Assembly (NCBI RefSeq): GCF_900230225.1
Contig: NZ_OCNH01000006.1
Coordinates: forward strand, 62,001-126,000
Reading direction: 5' to 3'
Length of the DNA stretch: 64,000 nucleotides
Source: Spirosoma fluviale
GTDB taxonomy: Bacteria; Bacteroidota; Bacteroidia; Cytophagales; Spirosomataceae
In this document: one piece after another, positions 1 through 6,464 of the stretch
Layout of the letters: each line of letters begins with the position of its first letter
Numbering within the stretch: the stretch's first letter is position 1
Made by a program: the position numbers and the translations under genes
Notes under the pieces: generated by a model
The model's input: the letters and a program-made list of their open reading frames with translations, nothing else
Told to the model about the DNA's origin: nothing
Database searches by the model: none

Positions 1-73
1 CGCCACCAAAGTGGCCGTAAAAGCCTTTATCAGATACCTCAAATGAGGTTTGTGGTTCAAGAGTGGTTTGCAT
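1..73 (-). CDS. trpB: Tryptophan synthase beta chain, N-terminal fragment
   Basis: Only the first 24 codons are inside the window; the gene runs off the left edge. Read from the ATG at 73 the peptide contains VSDKGFYGHFGG, the characteristic N-terminus of TrpB, the PLP enzyme that condenses indole with serine. Its place as the last visible gene of a trpE-G-D-C-F series agrees with this. It starts 5 bp after the stop of the PIN toxin gene, so it is probably translated from the same message; trpA is expected beyond the edge but cannot be seen. Confidence 0.88.
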   Translation of the reverse strand, partial: MQTTLEPQTSFEVSDKGFYGHFGG

Positions 74-78
74 GGTAC

Positions 79-471
79 TCAATGCTTTACTAAGCGTAAG
101 CCGATGGTCGGCAGGTGATCGAAATCGTTGTCAGTTGTATGTAACTCCATATCTAAATACAGAGCGGTAGCTGCAATCCAAATATCATTTTTGCCCATGT
201 TACGGGCTGAGGAGTTAAGGGGTGCTGTTTTAAGCTTGCCCTGGCTGAATGCATCAACTTCTGCATAATACCTTACTAATCCACGCGTCACATCGATACT
301 TGGATAACGAGATATCATATCAAGCATAAAATCTAGCTTTTGTATACCCCAGTCAGATTTCAGGGCGAAAGCTTCTAGCTCACCAATTGTAATAATTGAT
401 AATATTGTCTTGATTGGTGGCAACTCTTTCCTCCGCACATGAGCTATAAGCATATTTGTGTCGTAGATCAT
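79..471 (-). CDS. PIN-domain toxin, VapC-like ribonuclease
   Basis: A 130-residue single PIN domain. The acidic metal-binding set is visible: D4 (YDTNMLI), E31 (ITIGELEAF), D96 (KNDIWIAATA) and D114 (TTDNDFDHL). This is the VapC arrangement, a Mg-dependent ribonuclease that typically cuts initiator tRNA or rRNA. It overlaps the upstream small gene by 4 bp (ATGA), the usual antitoxin-toxin coupling, and ends 5 bp before trpB. Its position inside the trp operon, between trpF and trpB, is unusual. The family call is secure from motifs; the target RNA is unknown. Confidence 0.88.
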   Translation of the reverse strand: MIYDTNMLIAHVRRKELPPIKTILSIITIGELEAFALKSDWGIQKLDFMLDMISRYPSIDVTRGLVRYYAEVDAFSQGKLKTAPLNSSARNMGKNDIWIAATALYLDMELHTTDNDFDHLPTIGLRLVKH

Positions 472-686
472 ACAGCACCTCTATCTCCTTCTGCTAATAA
501 TTCGTCCATTCGACGGTTTTCTTCCTCCGTAAATTCAGGAAAAACACGGTTAAACGGTTCTCTCACAGCAGTCGCTTCTAAGAATCGTTCGACACCCCAA
601 CGCCGAATGTCCTCTGGTTTATAAGAGTTTAATTGCCCCCTTCTCATTGGGGGAATTTCGTCTTCAATCTTTTTGGTCGTTTCCAT
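468..686 (-). CDS. Putative antitoxin of the PIN toxin
   Basis: A 72-residue charged protein directly upstream of the PIN toxin and overlapping it by 4 bp, which is the main reason to call it an antitoxin. I do not recognise a ribbon-helix-helix, AbrB or Phd fold. The C-terminal half (FPEFTEEENRRMDELLAEG) is acidic and probably helical, as expected of a segment that wraps a toxin. There is a 52-bp gap to trpF upstream with no clear promoter, so the pair may be transcribed from the trp promoter, from its own, or both. Confidence 0.65.
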   Translation of the reverse strand: METTKKIEDEIPPMRRGQLNSYKPEDIRRWGVERFLEATAVREPFNRVFPEFTEEENRRMDELLAEGDRGAV

Positions 687-738
687 CAGCCTTGTTGTTT
701 AAGAATGTAACAAGATTTTACTTCTGGCCGTTACCGAC

Positions 739-1380
739 TCACTCCACTTCCTCCTCAATAGGCCGCAACCGGTTGATGAGCTCTTTTACTTTCGTAACGT
801 CTTTCACCCCCGGCGATGTTTCGACCTGGCTGTTTACATCGACGCCGTAAAGCTTCATGCCTTTCAGCGCGACCAACTGGTCGAGGTTGTCGAGGCCGAT
901 GCCGCCACTGATGAAAAACGGCTTCTCGTTGTCGTAACGGCTCAGAATACTCCAGTCGAAAGTATGTCCATTACCGCCGGGCTGATCGCCTTTGGCATCG
1001 AACAGGAAAAAGTCACACTGGGCTTTGTAGTTGTTCAGCATGGAAAAGTTGAACGACTCATCAACCCGAAACGCTTTGATGATGTTGATACCCCGGTTGC
1101 GAAGGCTCCGGCAATATTCCGGGGCTTCGTTACCGTGTAACTGCACGTACTGAAAATCGTATTTCTTCACCGACCGCAGAATCAAATCCGGGCTGGCGTT
1201 CACGAACACGCCCACTTTCCGAATGGAACGGGGCAGCGATTTAACCACATCAGCATCTAACTCTTCACCAACAAAGCGCGGAGACTGGTCGTAGAAGATG
1301 AACCCAACGAAGTCAGGACCAAGGGCGGCAATCTCTTTCAGGTTGTCGGCATCACGCAGACCGCACACTTTGATTTTCAT
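739..1380 (-). CDS. trpF: Phosphoribosylanthranilate isomerase
   Basis: 213 residues, normal for the family. It catalyses the Amadori rearrangement of PRA to CdRP, the third step of tryptophan synthesis from chorismate. The (beta/alpha)8 signature segments are present: MKIKVCGLRD with general base C6, VQLHGNE at 79-85, FLFDAKG with general acid D128, and FISGGIGLDN followed by GVDVNSQVETSPGVKD for phosphate binding. It lies 11 bp after trpC in the operon; the next trp gene, trpB, is displaced by the toxin-antitoxin pair. Confidence 0.97.
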   Translation of the reverse strand: MKIKVCGLRDADNLKEIAALGPDFVGFIFYDQSPRFVGEELDADVVKSLPRSIRKVGVFVNASPDLILRSVKKYDFQYVQLHGNEAPEYCRSLRNRGINIIKAFRVDESFNFSMLNNYKAQCDFFLFDAKGDQPGGNGHTFDWSILSRYDNEKPFFISGGIGLDNLDQLVALKGMKLYGVDVNSQVETSPGVKDVTKVKELINRLRPIEEEVE

Positions 1381-1391
1381 GGTTGTACAAG

Positions 1392-2201
1392 CTAAAGAGT
1401 TAATGTGTTATTGATGGAGTATTGAGTCACTAAGTTGGCTAACGCCTGGGCTGGATCGTCCGTTTTCATGAACGCTTCGCCAATCAAAAATCCGTCGAAT
1501 CCCGCCCGAAACAGCGTCAGCATGGTATCCGCATCGTGCAGACCGCTTTCGGTGATCTTGGCGAAGGTGTCCGGAATTTTATCAATCAATCGCAACGACG
1601 TTTCGATGGAAGTTGTAAACGTTTTGAGGTCGCGGTTATTGACGCCCACCAGGTCAATGTTGTAGTTCAGCGAGCGGTCGAGTTCTTCCTCGTCGTGTAC
1701 TTCAAGTAAAACCTGCAGACTTAGGTCGTGGGCCTGCATACTGAGTTCGGTAATTTCCTCCGGTGTCAGGCAGGCGGCAATGAGCAACACGACATCGGCA
1801 CCCCAGGCTTTGGCCTCGATTAATTGGTATCGATCAACGATGAAATCCTTCCGCAGAATCGGTGTGCCGGGATTGGCAATCCGGGCCGCCTGTAAATCGG
1901 CGAGGGTACCCCCAAAAAAGGACTCATCCGTCAACACCGACAAAACGGCGGCACCGGATTTGACGTATCCCTGCGTGGTCGTAGCCACATCGGCGTGGTC
2001 ATTGATGATTCCTTTGGAAGGAGATTTGCGTTTGAACTCGGCAATGATGCCTGTCGAGTGTAAATCCTGAATGGCATCCCGTGCCGACAGGGTTTCCCGT
2101 CTGAAGTCGGGCATTTGTTCCAGCGCCTGAATGGTGGTGGCGGCTTTGCGCTCCTCTACTTCGATGCGCTTCTGGGCAATTATCTGGTCAAGAATGGTCA
2201 T
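1392..2201 (-). CDS. trpC: Indole-3-glycerol phosphate synthase
   Basis: 269 residues; closes the indole ring by decarboxylation and dehydration of CdRP. TIM-barrel family motifs are clear: AEFKRKSPSKG with the catalytic lysines, ILRKDFIVDRYQ, VLLEVHDEEELD, GVNNRDLKTF and ITESGLHDADT. The start overlaps the trpD stop by 4 bp (ATGA at 2198-2201), indicating translational coupling. It is a monofunctional trpC; trpF is a separate gene, as is common in Bacteroidota. Confidence 0.97.
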   Translation of the reverse strand: MTILDQIIAQKRIEVEERKAATTIQALEQMPDFRRETLSARDAIQDLHSTGIIAEFKRKSPSKGIINDHADVATTTQGYVKSGAAVLSVLTDESFFGGTLADLQAARIANPGTPILRKDFIVDRYQLIEAKAWGADVVLLIAACLTPEEITELSMQAHDLSLQVLLEVHDEEELDRSLNYNIDLVGVNNRDLKTFTTSIETSLRLIDKIPDTFAKITESGLHDADTMLTLFRAGFDGFLIGEAFMKTDDPAQALANLVTQYSINNTLTL

Positions 2202-3184
2202 GCTATTAACTTCTTAAAACACGCCAACGCCCGTTTACTTTCCAGCGACTCGCGAGCCATGGCAACGGCGTCAGTACGAGTTTCGGCCTTGCCGGCAGCC
2301 AATAGTGCCATCGCGGAGTTGGCTAATACGGCCTGCTTTTGCGCCGACGTGGATTCGTTGTTCAGTACGTTCAAAAATATCTGTGCCGACTCGTCCAATG
2401 TATGCCCGCCAGCCAGTGATTCGGCCGTTTGAATGTCCAAGCCTAAGTCCTCTGGTTCAAGCACTTGCTCCGTCTTATTGCTAATAACTTTGAAAGCACC
2501 CGTTAGCGAAATTTCATCGTACCCGTCGAGGGCGTGCAGAATCATAAACTGCTTATCAGTTTGTTGATAAAGGTACGCATATAATCGTGCCAATTCAAGA
2601 TTAAACACGCCAACAAGCTGTTTGGCAGGCTTTGATGGGTTGATCATTGGTCCCAACACATTAAAAAATGTTTTGACACCCAAATCCCGACGGATGGGTG
2701 CTACGTTCTTCATGGCCGGGTGAAACAAGGGCGCGTGTAAAAAGCAGATGCCCGCCGTTTCCATCTTGCGCTGCAACTCGCCCACATCGTTGGTAAACTG
2801 ATACCCCAGCTTCTCCATCACCGTCGACGAACCCACCAGCGACGACACGCCGTGATTCCCGTGCTTGGCCACGCGCTGTCCGGCACCAGCCACCACAAAC
2901 GACGACAGTGTCGAGATGTTGAAGGTGTCTTTGCCGTCGCCCCCAGTGCCGCACAGGTCCATCGGGTCGTAAGCATCAAGGTCGACGGGCAGACAGAGTT
3001 CGAGCATGGCGTCGCGGAAGCCTTCCAGCTCTTCCAGCCGCAGGCTCCGCATCATGTACACGGTCAGGAAGGAGGCAATCTGCGCGGGGTTGTACTCGCC
3101 CCGGCCAATGCCCAGCAACACCTCACGCGCCTGGTCTTTTGCTAGGTGTTTATATTCAAAAAGGTGATTTAGAATGGCTTTCAT
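2198..3184 (-). CDS. trpD: Anthranilate phosphoribosyltransferase
   Basis: 328 residues; transfers the phosphoribosyl group of PRPP to anthranilate. The PRPP/Mg site CGTGGDGKDTFNIST lies at residues 78-92, followed by KHGNHGVSS and the later FLHAPLFHPAMKNVAPIRRDLGV segment typical of the family. It overlaps trpC by 4 bp. The 101-bp gap to trpG upstream is filled by a hairpin repeat instead of the tight spacing seen between trpD and trpC. Confidence 0.97.
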   Translation of the reverse strand: MKAILNHLFEYKHLAKDQAREVLLGIGRGEYNPAQIASFLTVYMMRSLRLEELEGFRDAMLELCLPVDLDAYDPMDLCGTGGDGKDTFNISTLSSFVVAGAGQRVAKHGNHGVSSLVGSSTVMEKLGYQFTNDVGELQRKMETAGICFLHAPLFHPAMKNVAPIRRDLGVKTFFNVLGPMINPSKPAKQLVGVFNLELARLYAYLYQQTDKQFMILHALDGYDEISLTGAFKVISNKTEQVLEPEDLGLDIQTAESLAGGHTLDESAQIFLNVLNNESTSAQKQAVLANSAMALLAAGKAETRTDAVAMARESLESKRALACFKKLIA

Positions 3185-3198
3185 TGTGTGTGTTTGTG

Positions 3199-3289
3199 TA
3201 GAGACGCGATACCTCGCGTCTCATGACCGGATGGTTTTTGATGCAGAAAATTGCTGACGCACAGGAGACGCAATGTATTGCGTCTCTAC
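3199..3289. repeat. Dispersed hairpin repeat family A, copy 1
   Basis: About 90 bp between trpD and trpG. It has two internal hairpins, each with 9-bp perfect arms (GAGACGCGA/TCGCGTCTC with loop TACC, and GAGACGCAA/TTGCGTCTC with loop TGTA), and the outermost 9 bp (TAGAGACGC/GCGTCTCTA) are also complementary. A second copy at 60578-60667 shares the ends, the first loop and the central CCGGATGGTTTTTGA-like core. The right end contributes the TAG stop codon of trpG. Confidence 0.9.
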
Positions 3290-3852
3290 ATACCCAACCA
3301 ATTCTCCAGCATCTTCACGCCGTTCTCGGTCAGTACCGATTCGGGGTGGAATTGCAGGCCTTTTACATCGAAACGTACGTGCGACAAGCCCATTACGCGG
3401 CCCTGCTCATCGACGGCGGTGATGCGTAGCTCGTCAGGCATCGAATCAGGGACGACTGTCCAGGAGTGATACCGGCCCACGGTTAGTTCCTCGGGGATGC
3501 CCGCGAAGAGCCGTTCAGAACGGTCGGTTACGGTCGCTTTATGCCCGACGCCATGCAGCACATCGCCCAGGTTTTCGAGGGAGGCTCCGTACACTTCGCC
3601 GATACCTTGGTGGCCAAGGCAGATGCCCAGGATGCTTTTTGTCGGGCCGTATTCGGCGACCAGATCCTGCATGATGCCCGCTTCGGAGGGAATGCCCGGC
3701 CCCGGCGACAGCATAATTTTGTCGTACTGCCCAACGGCGTCGAGGGCAATCTTGTCATTCCGGATCACATCGGGCCGATGCCCCAACTCGCGTAGAATAT
3801 ACACGAGGTTGTAAGTGAATGAGTCGTAGTTATCTAATACCAGGAGTTTCAT
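3286..3852 (-). CDS. trpG: Anthranilate synthase component II, glutamine amidotransferase
   Basis: 188 residues; a class I glutamine amidotransferase that hydrolyses glutamine and channels ammonia to TrpE. The start MKLLVLDNYDSFTYNL is diagnostic. The oxyanion strand is SPGPGIPSEAG at 49-59, the nucleophile is C78 in LGICLGHQG, and H169 with E171 in FHPES completes the triad. It is not fused to trpE or trpD. Its stop codon lies inside repeat A, and repeat B lies 10 bp upstream of its start, so both flanks have been colonised by repeats. Confidence 0.97.
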   Translation of the reverse strand: MKLLVLDNYDSFTYNLVYILRELGHRPDVIRNDKIALDAVGQYDKIMLSPGPGIPSEAGIMQDLVAEYGPTKSILGICLGHQGIGEVYGASLENLGDVLHGVGHKATVTDRSERLFAGIPEELTVGRYHSWTVVPDSMPDELRITAVDEQGRVMGLSHVRFDVKGLQFHPESVLTENGVKMLENWLGM

Positions 3853-3862
3853 GTTTTTTTAA

Positions 3863-3964
3863 GAAGTGAGGAGTTGGGAGCGAGGAGTGAGGAGGGCTGA
3901 CCGCACCGGCGGACCGGCGTTAGCAAAAAACATGCGTCAGCAACTCCTCACTCCTCGCTCCTAA
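3863..3964. repeat. Dispersed hairpin repeat family B, copy 1
   Basis: An imperfect inverted repeat between trpE and trpG. Purine-rich GAGGAG units on the left pair with ACTCCTCACTCCTCGCTCC on the right. The loop carries GACCGCACCGGCGGACCGGC, whose reverse complement recurs in the second copy inside uvrA (24377-24495). The element lies in an otherwise tight operon and would be transcribed with it. Confidence 0.88.
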
Positions 3965-3966
3965 TA

Positions 3967-5403
3967 CTAAATCGTTTTTGCCTGCTCAATGGCCGTTCTT
4001 AGGGCGGCCAGTTTGTTGTGTACTTCCTGTAATTCACTTTCGACGACCGATTTAGCGACCACACCGGCACCGGCCTGGTAGTAGAGCGTATTGTCTTTGC
4101 TCATAAATGTCCGGATCATGATGCAGTGGTTAAACTCCCCGTCGAAACCCATATAGCCGATGCTCCCCGCGTAGAAACTCCGGCTGATATTCTCGTATCG
4201 GTCGATCAACTGCATGGCGTTGTGCTTGGGTGCTCCCGAAAGCGTTCCGGCGGGGAAAGTTTCGGCCACGATCTGGAGCGGGTCGGCGGTTTCGGTCAGG
4301 TCGCCAACAACTTTCGAAACGAGGTGAATTACGTGCGAATAATACTGCACTTCCTTAAAGGTCTCGACTTTCACTACGTCGCAGTTGCGGCTCAGGTCGT
4401 TGCGGGCCAGGTCGACCAGCATCACGTGCTCGGCCGATTCTTTGGGGTCGTCGTACAGCTTCTGGGCTAGTTCGGCATCGTGAATATCGTCGCCGGTTCG
4501 CCGGAAGGTTCCGGCGATGGGGTAGATAGTGGCCTTGCGGTTTTTAACGACAATCTGCGATTCGGGTGAGGAGCCGAAGAGTTTGTAGTTGCCGTAGTCG
4601 AAGTAGAACAGGTAAGGAGAGGGGTTCAGCGAGCGAAGGGCCCGGTAAACATTAAACTCATCGCCGAGGAAAGGCGTGGAGAATCGGCGAGATAGAACAA
4701 TCTGGAACACGTCGCCCCGCTGGCAGTGATCTTTCCCTTTCTGAATAACCGCCCGGAACTCATCGTCCGTAAAATTCGACTGTTCAGCCCCGGCCGAATT
4801 GAATGAGTAAGTCGGGTAGTTACGGCCCGTAATCAAATCGCTGATGTACTCCAGCGTGCTTTCGGCTTCGGTTTCACCCTCGCGCAAGTAGCTGTGTTCA
4901 AACAAAAACAGCTCGTCCTTAAAGTGGTTAATGGCCAGTACGTACCGGTAAACCGTGAAAACGGCGGCTGGGATCTGGTTCTCCGTCGGGACGGGTGCGT
5001 GCAGCGAAATATCCTCAAAACTCTGGACTGCCGGGTAGCCGAAGTAGCCGAACAGCCCATTGGTGATGAACGGAAAAGGTGCCTTCTCGTGCTGGAAGCT
5101 GTCTTTAAACTGCTGAAGGGCGTCGAGCATGTCGGGCTCAGCTACCGGACTCGTATGTTCCTCTTCGCCCGGCATTCGGGTTGTCAACTGACCCAGATCA
5201 TAGGAAAAACTGGCAACGGGGTTGAAGGCGATGTACGAAAAGCTGTTGTCGTTGCCGTGGTAGTCCGAGCTTTCGAGCAGAATGCTGTTCAGGAAACGGT
5301 CGCGGATGCGCAGGTAAATGCTCACCGGTGTGATGATGTCGGCCAGCATCCGTTTGTGGCGGCTGACAACGCGGTAGGTAGTTGGGGTTGTAGCTGTGGT
5401 CAT
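3967..5403 (-). CDS. trpE: Anthranilate synthase component I
   Basis: Converts chorismate to anthranilate with TrpG; first committed step and the feedback-inhibited one. From the ATG at 5403 the protein has 478 residues, as expected. An open frame extends 40 codons further upstream, but those codons run through the attenuator hairpin and are rejected. LLESSDYHG at 42-50 is the conserved Trp-binding N-terminal element. The chorismate-binding C-terminal half contains GDVFQIVLSRRF, TFPAGTLSGAPKHNAM and GSIGYMGFDGEFNHCIMIRT. First structural gene after the leader. Confidence 0.96.
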   Translation of the reverse strand: MTTATTPTTYRVVSRHKRMLADIITPVSIYLRIRDRFLNSILLESSDYHGNDNSFSYIAFNPVASFSYDLGQLTTRMPGEEEHTSPVAEPDMLDALQQFKDSFQHEKAPFPFITNGLFGYFGYPAVQSFEDISLHAPVPTENQIPAAVFTVYRYVLAINHFKDELFLFEHSYLREGETEAESTLEYISDLITGRNYPTYSFNSAGAEQSNFTDDEFRAVIQKGKDHCQRGDVFQIVLSRRFSTPFLGDEFNVYRALRSLNPSPYLFYFDYGNYKLFGSSPESQIVVKNRKATIYPIAGTFRRTGDDIHDAELAQKLYDDPKESAEHVMLVDLARNDLSRNCDVVKVETFKEVQYYSHVIHLVSKVVGDLTETADPLQIVAETFPAGTLSGAPKHNAMQLIDRYENISRSFYAGSIGYMGFDGEFNHCIMIRTFMSKDNTLYYQAGAGVVAKSVVESELQEVHNKLAALRTAIEQAKTI

Positions 5404-5421
5404 GCTTTCTGTGGTTATAGG

Positions 5422-5457
5422 CAAAAAATAAGGCTCACCGGGATGACGGTGAGCCTT
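5422..5457 (-). terminator. trp attenuator (intrinsic terminator before trpE)
   Basis: On the minus strand, a perfect 11-bp stem (AAGGCTCACCG / CGGTGAGCCTT) with a 6-nt loop TCATCC is followed by ATTTTTTG. It lies after the leader peptide and 19 bp before trpE, so termination here would switch the operon off. The loop plus one arm base (TCATCCC) is complementary to GGGATGA at 5493-5499, the end of the leader ORF, which provides the competing antiterminator. Confidence 0.87.
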
Positions 5458-5492
5458 TGTATATGTGTTGGTAAACAACAATAGCGGCAACC

Positions 5493-5549
5493 TCATCCCT
5501 GTTGAGAAGAGTGCCACCACCAAATCATGTTGTTAACCGAATGAATCAT
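5493..5549 (-). CDS. trpL: trp operon leader peptide with three tandem Trp codons
   Basis: An 18-residue [21 protein letters not shown], ending in TGA. Codons 10-12 are three consecutive TGG (5514-5522). It precedes a terminator hairpin and trpE, the textbook arrangement for ribosome-stalling attenuation. Two exclusive foldings can be drawn. GTGGCACTC (5509-5517) pairs with GAG plus TGCCGC (5484-5494) around a 2-nt bulge, forming the 1:2 hairpin. Alternatively GGGATGA (5493-5499) pairs with TCATCCC in the terminator loop. A ribosome stalled on the Trp codons would cover the first and favour the second. An alternative start is M8. Confidence 0.85.
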   Translation of the reverse strand: MIHSVNNMIWWWHSSQQG

Positions 5550-5574
5550 GTCTTTATACTTTTTCTTCCTTGTG

Positions 5575-5648
5575 TCGGGGTGGCGGGATTCGAACCCACG
5601 ACCTCTACGTCCCGAACGTAGCGCGCTACCAGGCTGCGCTACACCCCG
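5575..5648 (-). tRNA. tRNA-Pro (anticodon CGG)
   Basis: 74 nt folding as a cloverleaf. The acceptor is CGGGGTG with CACCCCG and discriminator A, the anticodon stem CTACG/CGTAG encloses loop TTCGGGA (anticodon CGG, reading CCG), and the T arm is GTGGG-TTCGAAT-CCCGC. No CCA is encoded. It is the only tRNA I see in the window and lies 25 bp upstream of the trp leader ORF on the same strand. Confidence 0.96.
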
Positions 5649-5659
5649 CCTTGCGGCCA

Positions 5660-5691
5660 CAAATATAAAACCTTTGTTTTGTCCCGAACAA
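5660..5691 (-). promoter_or_regulatory. Bacteroidota-type promoter for tRNA-Pro, possibly also trp
   Basis: On the minus strand TTG (5689-5691), 21-bp spacer, then TATATTTG (5660-5667), matching the TTG/TAnnTTTG consensus. Transcription would start near 5654, a few bases before the tRNA. No equivalent pair fits in the 25 bp between the tRNA and the trp leader. Confidence 0.62.
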
Positions 5692-5693
5692 GA

Positions 5694-6464
5694 CTAGCCT
5701 ATTTTTTTCTGAATAAAAGTCGCCAGTTGATCCGGGATTTCCCATGGCAATAAGTGCCCGGCATTCTCTACCGTATCGAATGACGCATTTTTAAGGTAAG
5801 GCAACACCAGGCGGGTCTGTACGTCAGGCGGTAAAGCGCGGTCTTCGGTGCCGACGATGATGTGAACCGGAACGTTAATGTCCGCCATTCGCTCGGAAAT
5901 ATCTTCTTTGCTACCCGCCAGTAGCCAGGCATCCCAGGCTGGCTTGGCCGTTCGTAAATCGTCGGCGATGATCTGCTCGCGAACGGCTTCCGAAACAGGG
6001 GCTTCGGTGATGTTCTTTAAGGTTTTTTCGGCAGATGACCGTTTGCCGTGCCCCGTCAGCAGCTTCTCCCGCTCATCGTCGGGGATGGGTTCCGGTACGG
6101 GGGGCGAGGGCGAAACCAGCACCAGCGCCTGAAGGCCGGCGGGTTGCCGAGCGGCTACTGCCAGCGCCACTTTGCCGCTCATCGAATGCGCAACCAGTAC
6201 ATAGTCCTGTAAACCAAACAGATCAATCAATCCCAAAACATCATCGGCCATGTCATCGACGGCGTAGCCCGTTTTCGGAGCTTCTGAATTGCCGTGACCG
6301 CGTAGGTCAATGGCTACACAGCGATAGTCTCTTTCCAGGAGGTTCATCACAATTTCCCATTCTACAGCTGACCCGCCAAAATAGTGCAGAAAAACCAGTG
6401 GTAAAGATGCGCCAAGACCTTGCTCCAGCACGTTGAGATTGACACCGTTAGTTGCGTATTTCAT
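5694..6464 (-). CDS. Alpha/beta-fold hydrolase
   Basis: 256 residues, cytoplasmic, single alpha/beta-hydrolase domain. The catalytic triad can be assigned as S94 ([10 protein letters not shown]), D208 (GTEDRALPP) and H237 (NAGHLLPW), with [11 protein letters not shown] supplying the oxyanion hole. The nucleophile elbow is AHSMS instead of GxSxG, a tolerated small-residue variant. The family includes esterases, haloperoxidase-like and lactone hydrolases; the substrate cannot be told. It overlaps the glycosidase gene upstream by 1 bp, so the two are one transcription unit, perhaps acting on a released sugar lactone or ester. Confidence 0.85.
   Translation of the reverse strand: MKYATNGVNLNVLEQGLGASLPLVFLHYFGGSAVEWEIVMNLLERDYRCVAIDLRGHGNSEAPKTGYAVDDMADDVLGLIDLFGLQDYVLVAHSMSGKVALAVAARQPAGLQALVLVSPSPPVPEPIPDDEREKLLTGHGKRSSAEKTLKNITEAPVSEAVREQIIADDLRTAKPAWDAWLLAGSKEDISERMADINVPVHIIVGTEDRALPPDVQTRLVLPYLKNASFDTVENAGHLLPWEIPDQLATFIQKKIG

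Noticed and set aside
5404-5523. 40-codon N-terminal extension of trpE
   Set aside because: The codons run through the terminator hairpin and T-tract and overlap the leader ORF; the ATG at 5403 gives a normal-length TrpE with LLES at the right place.
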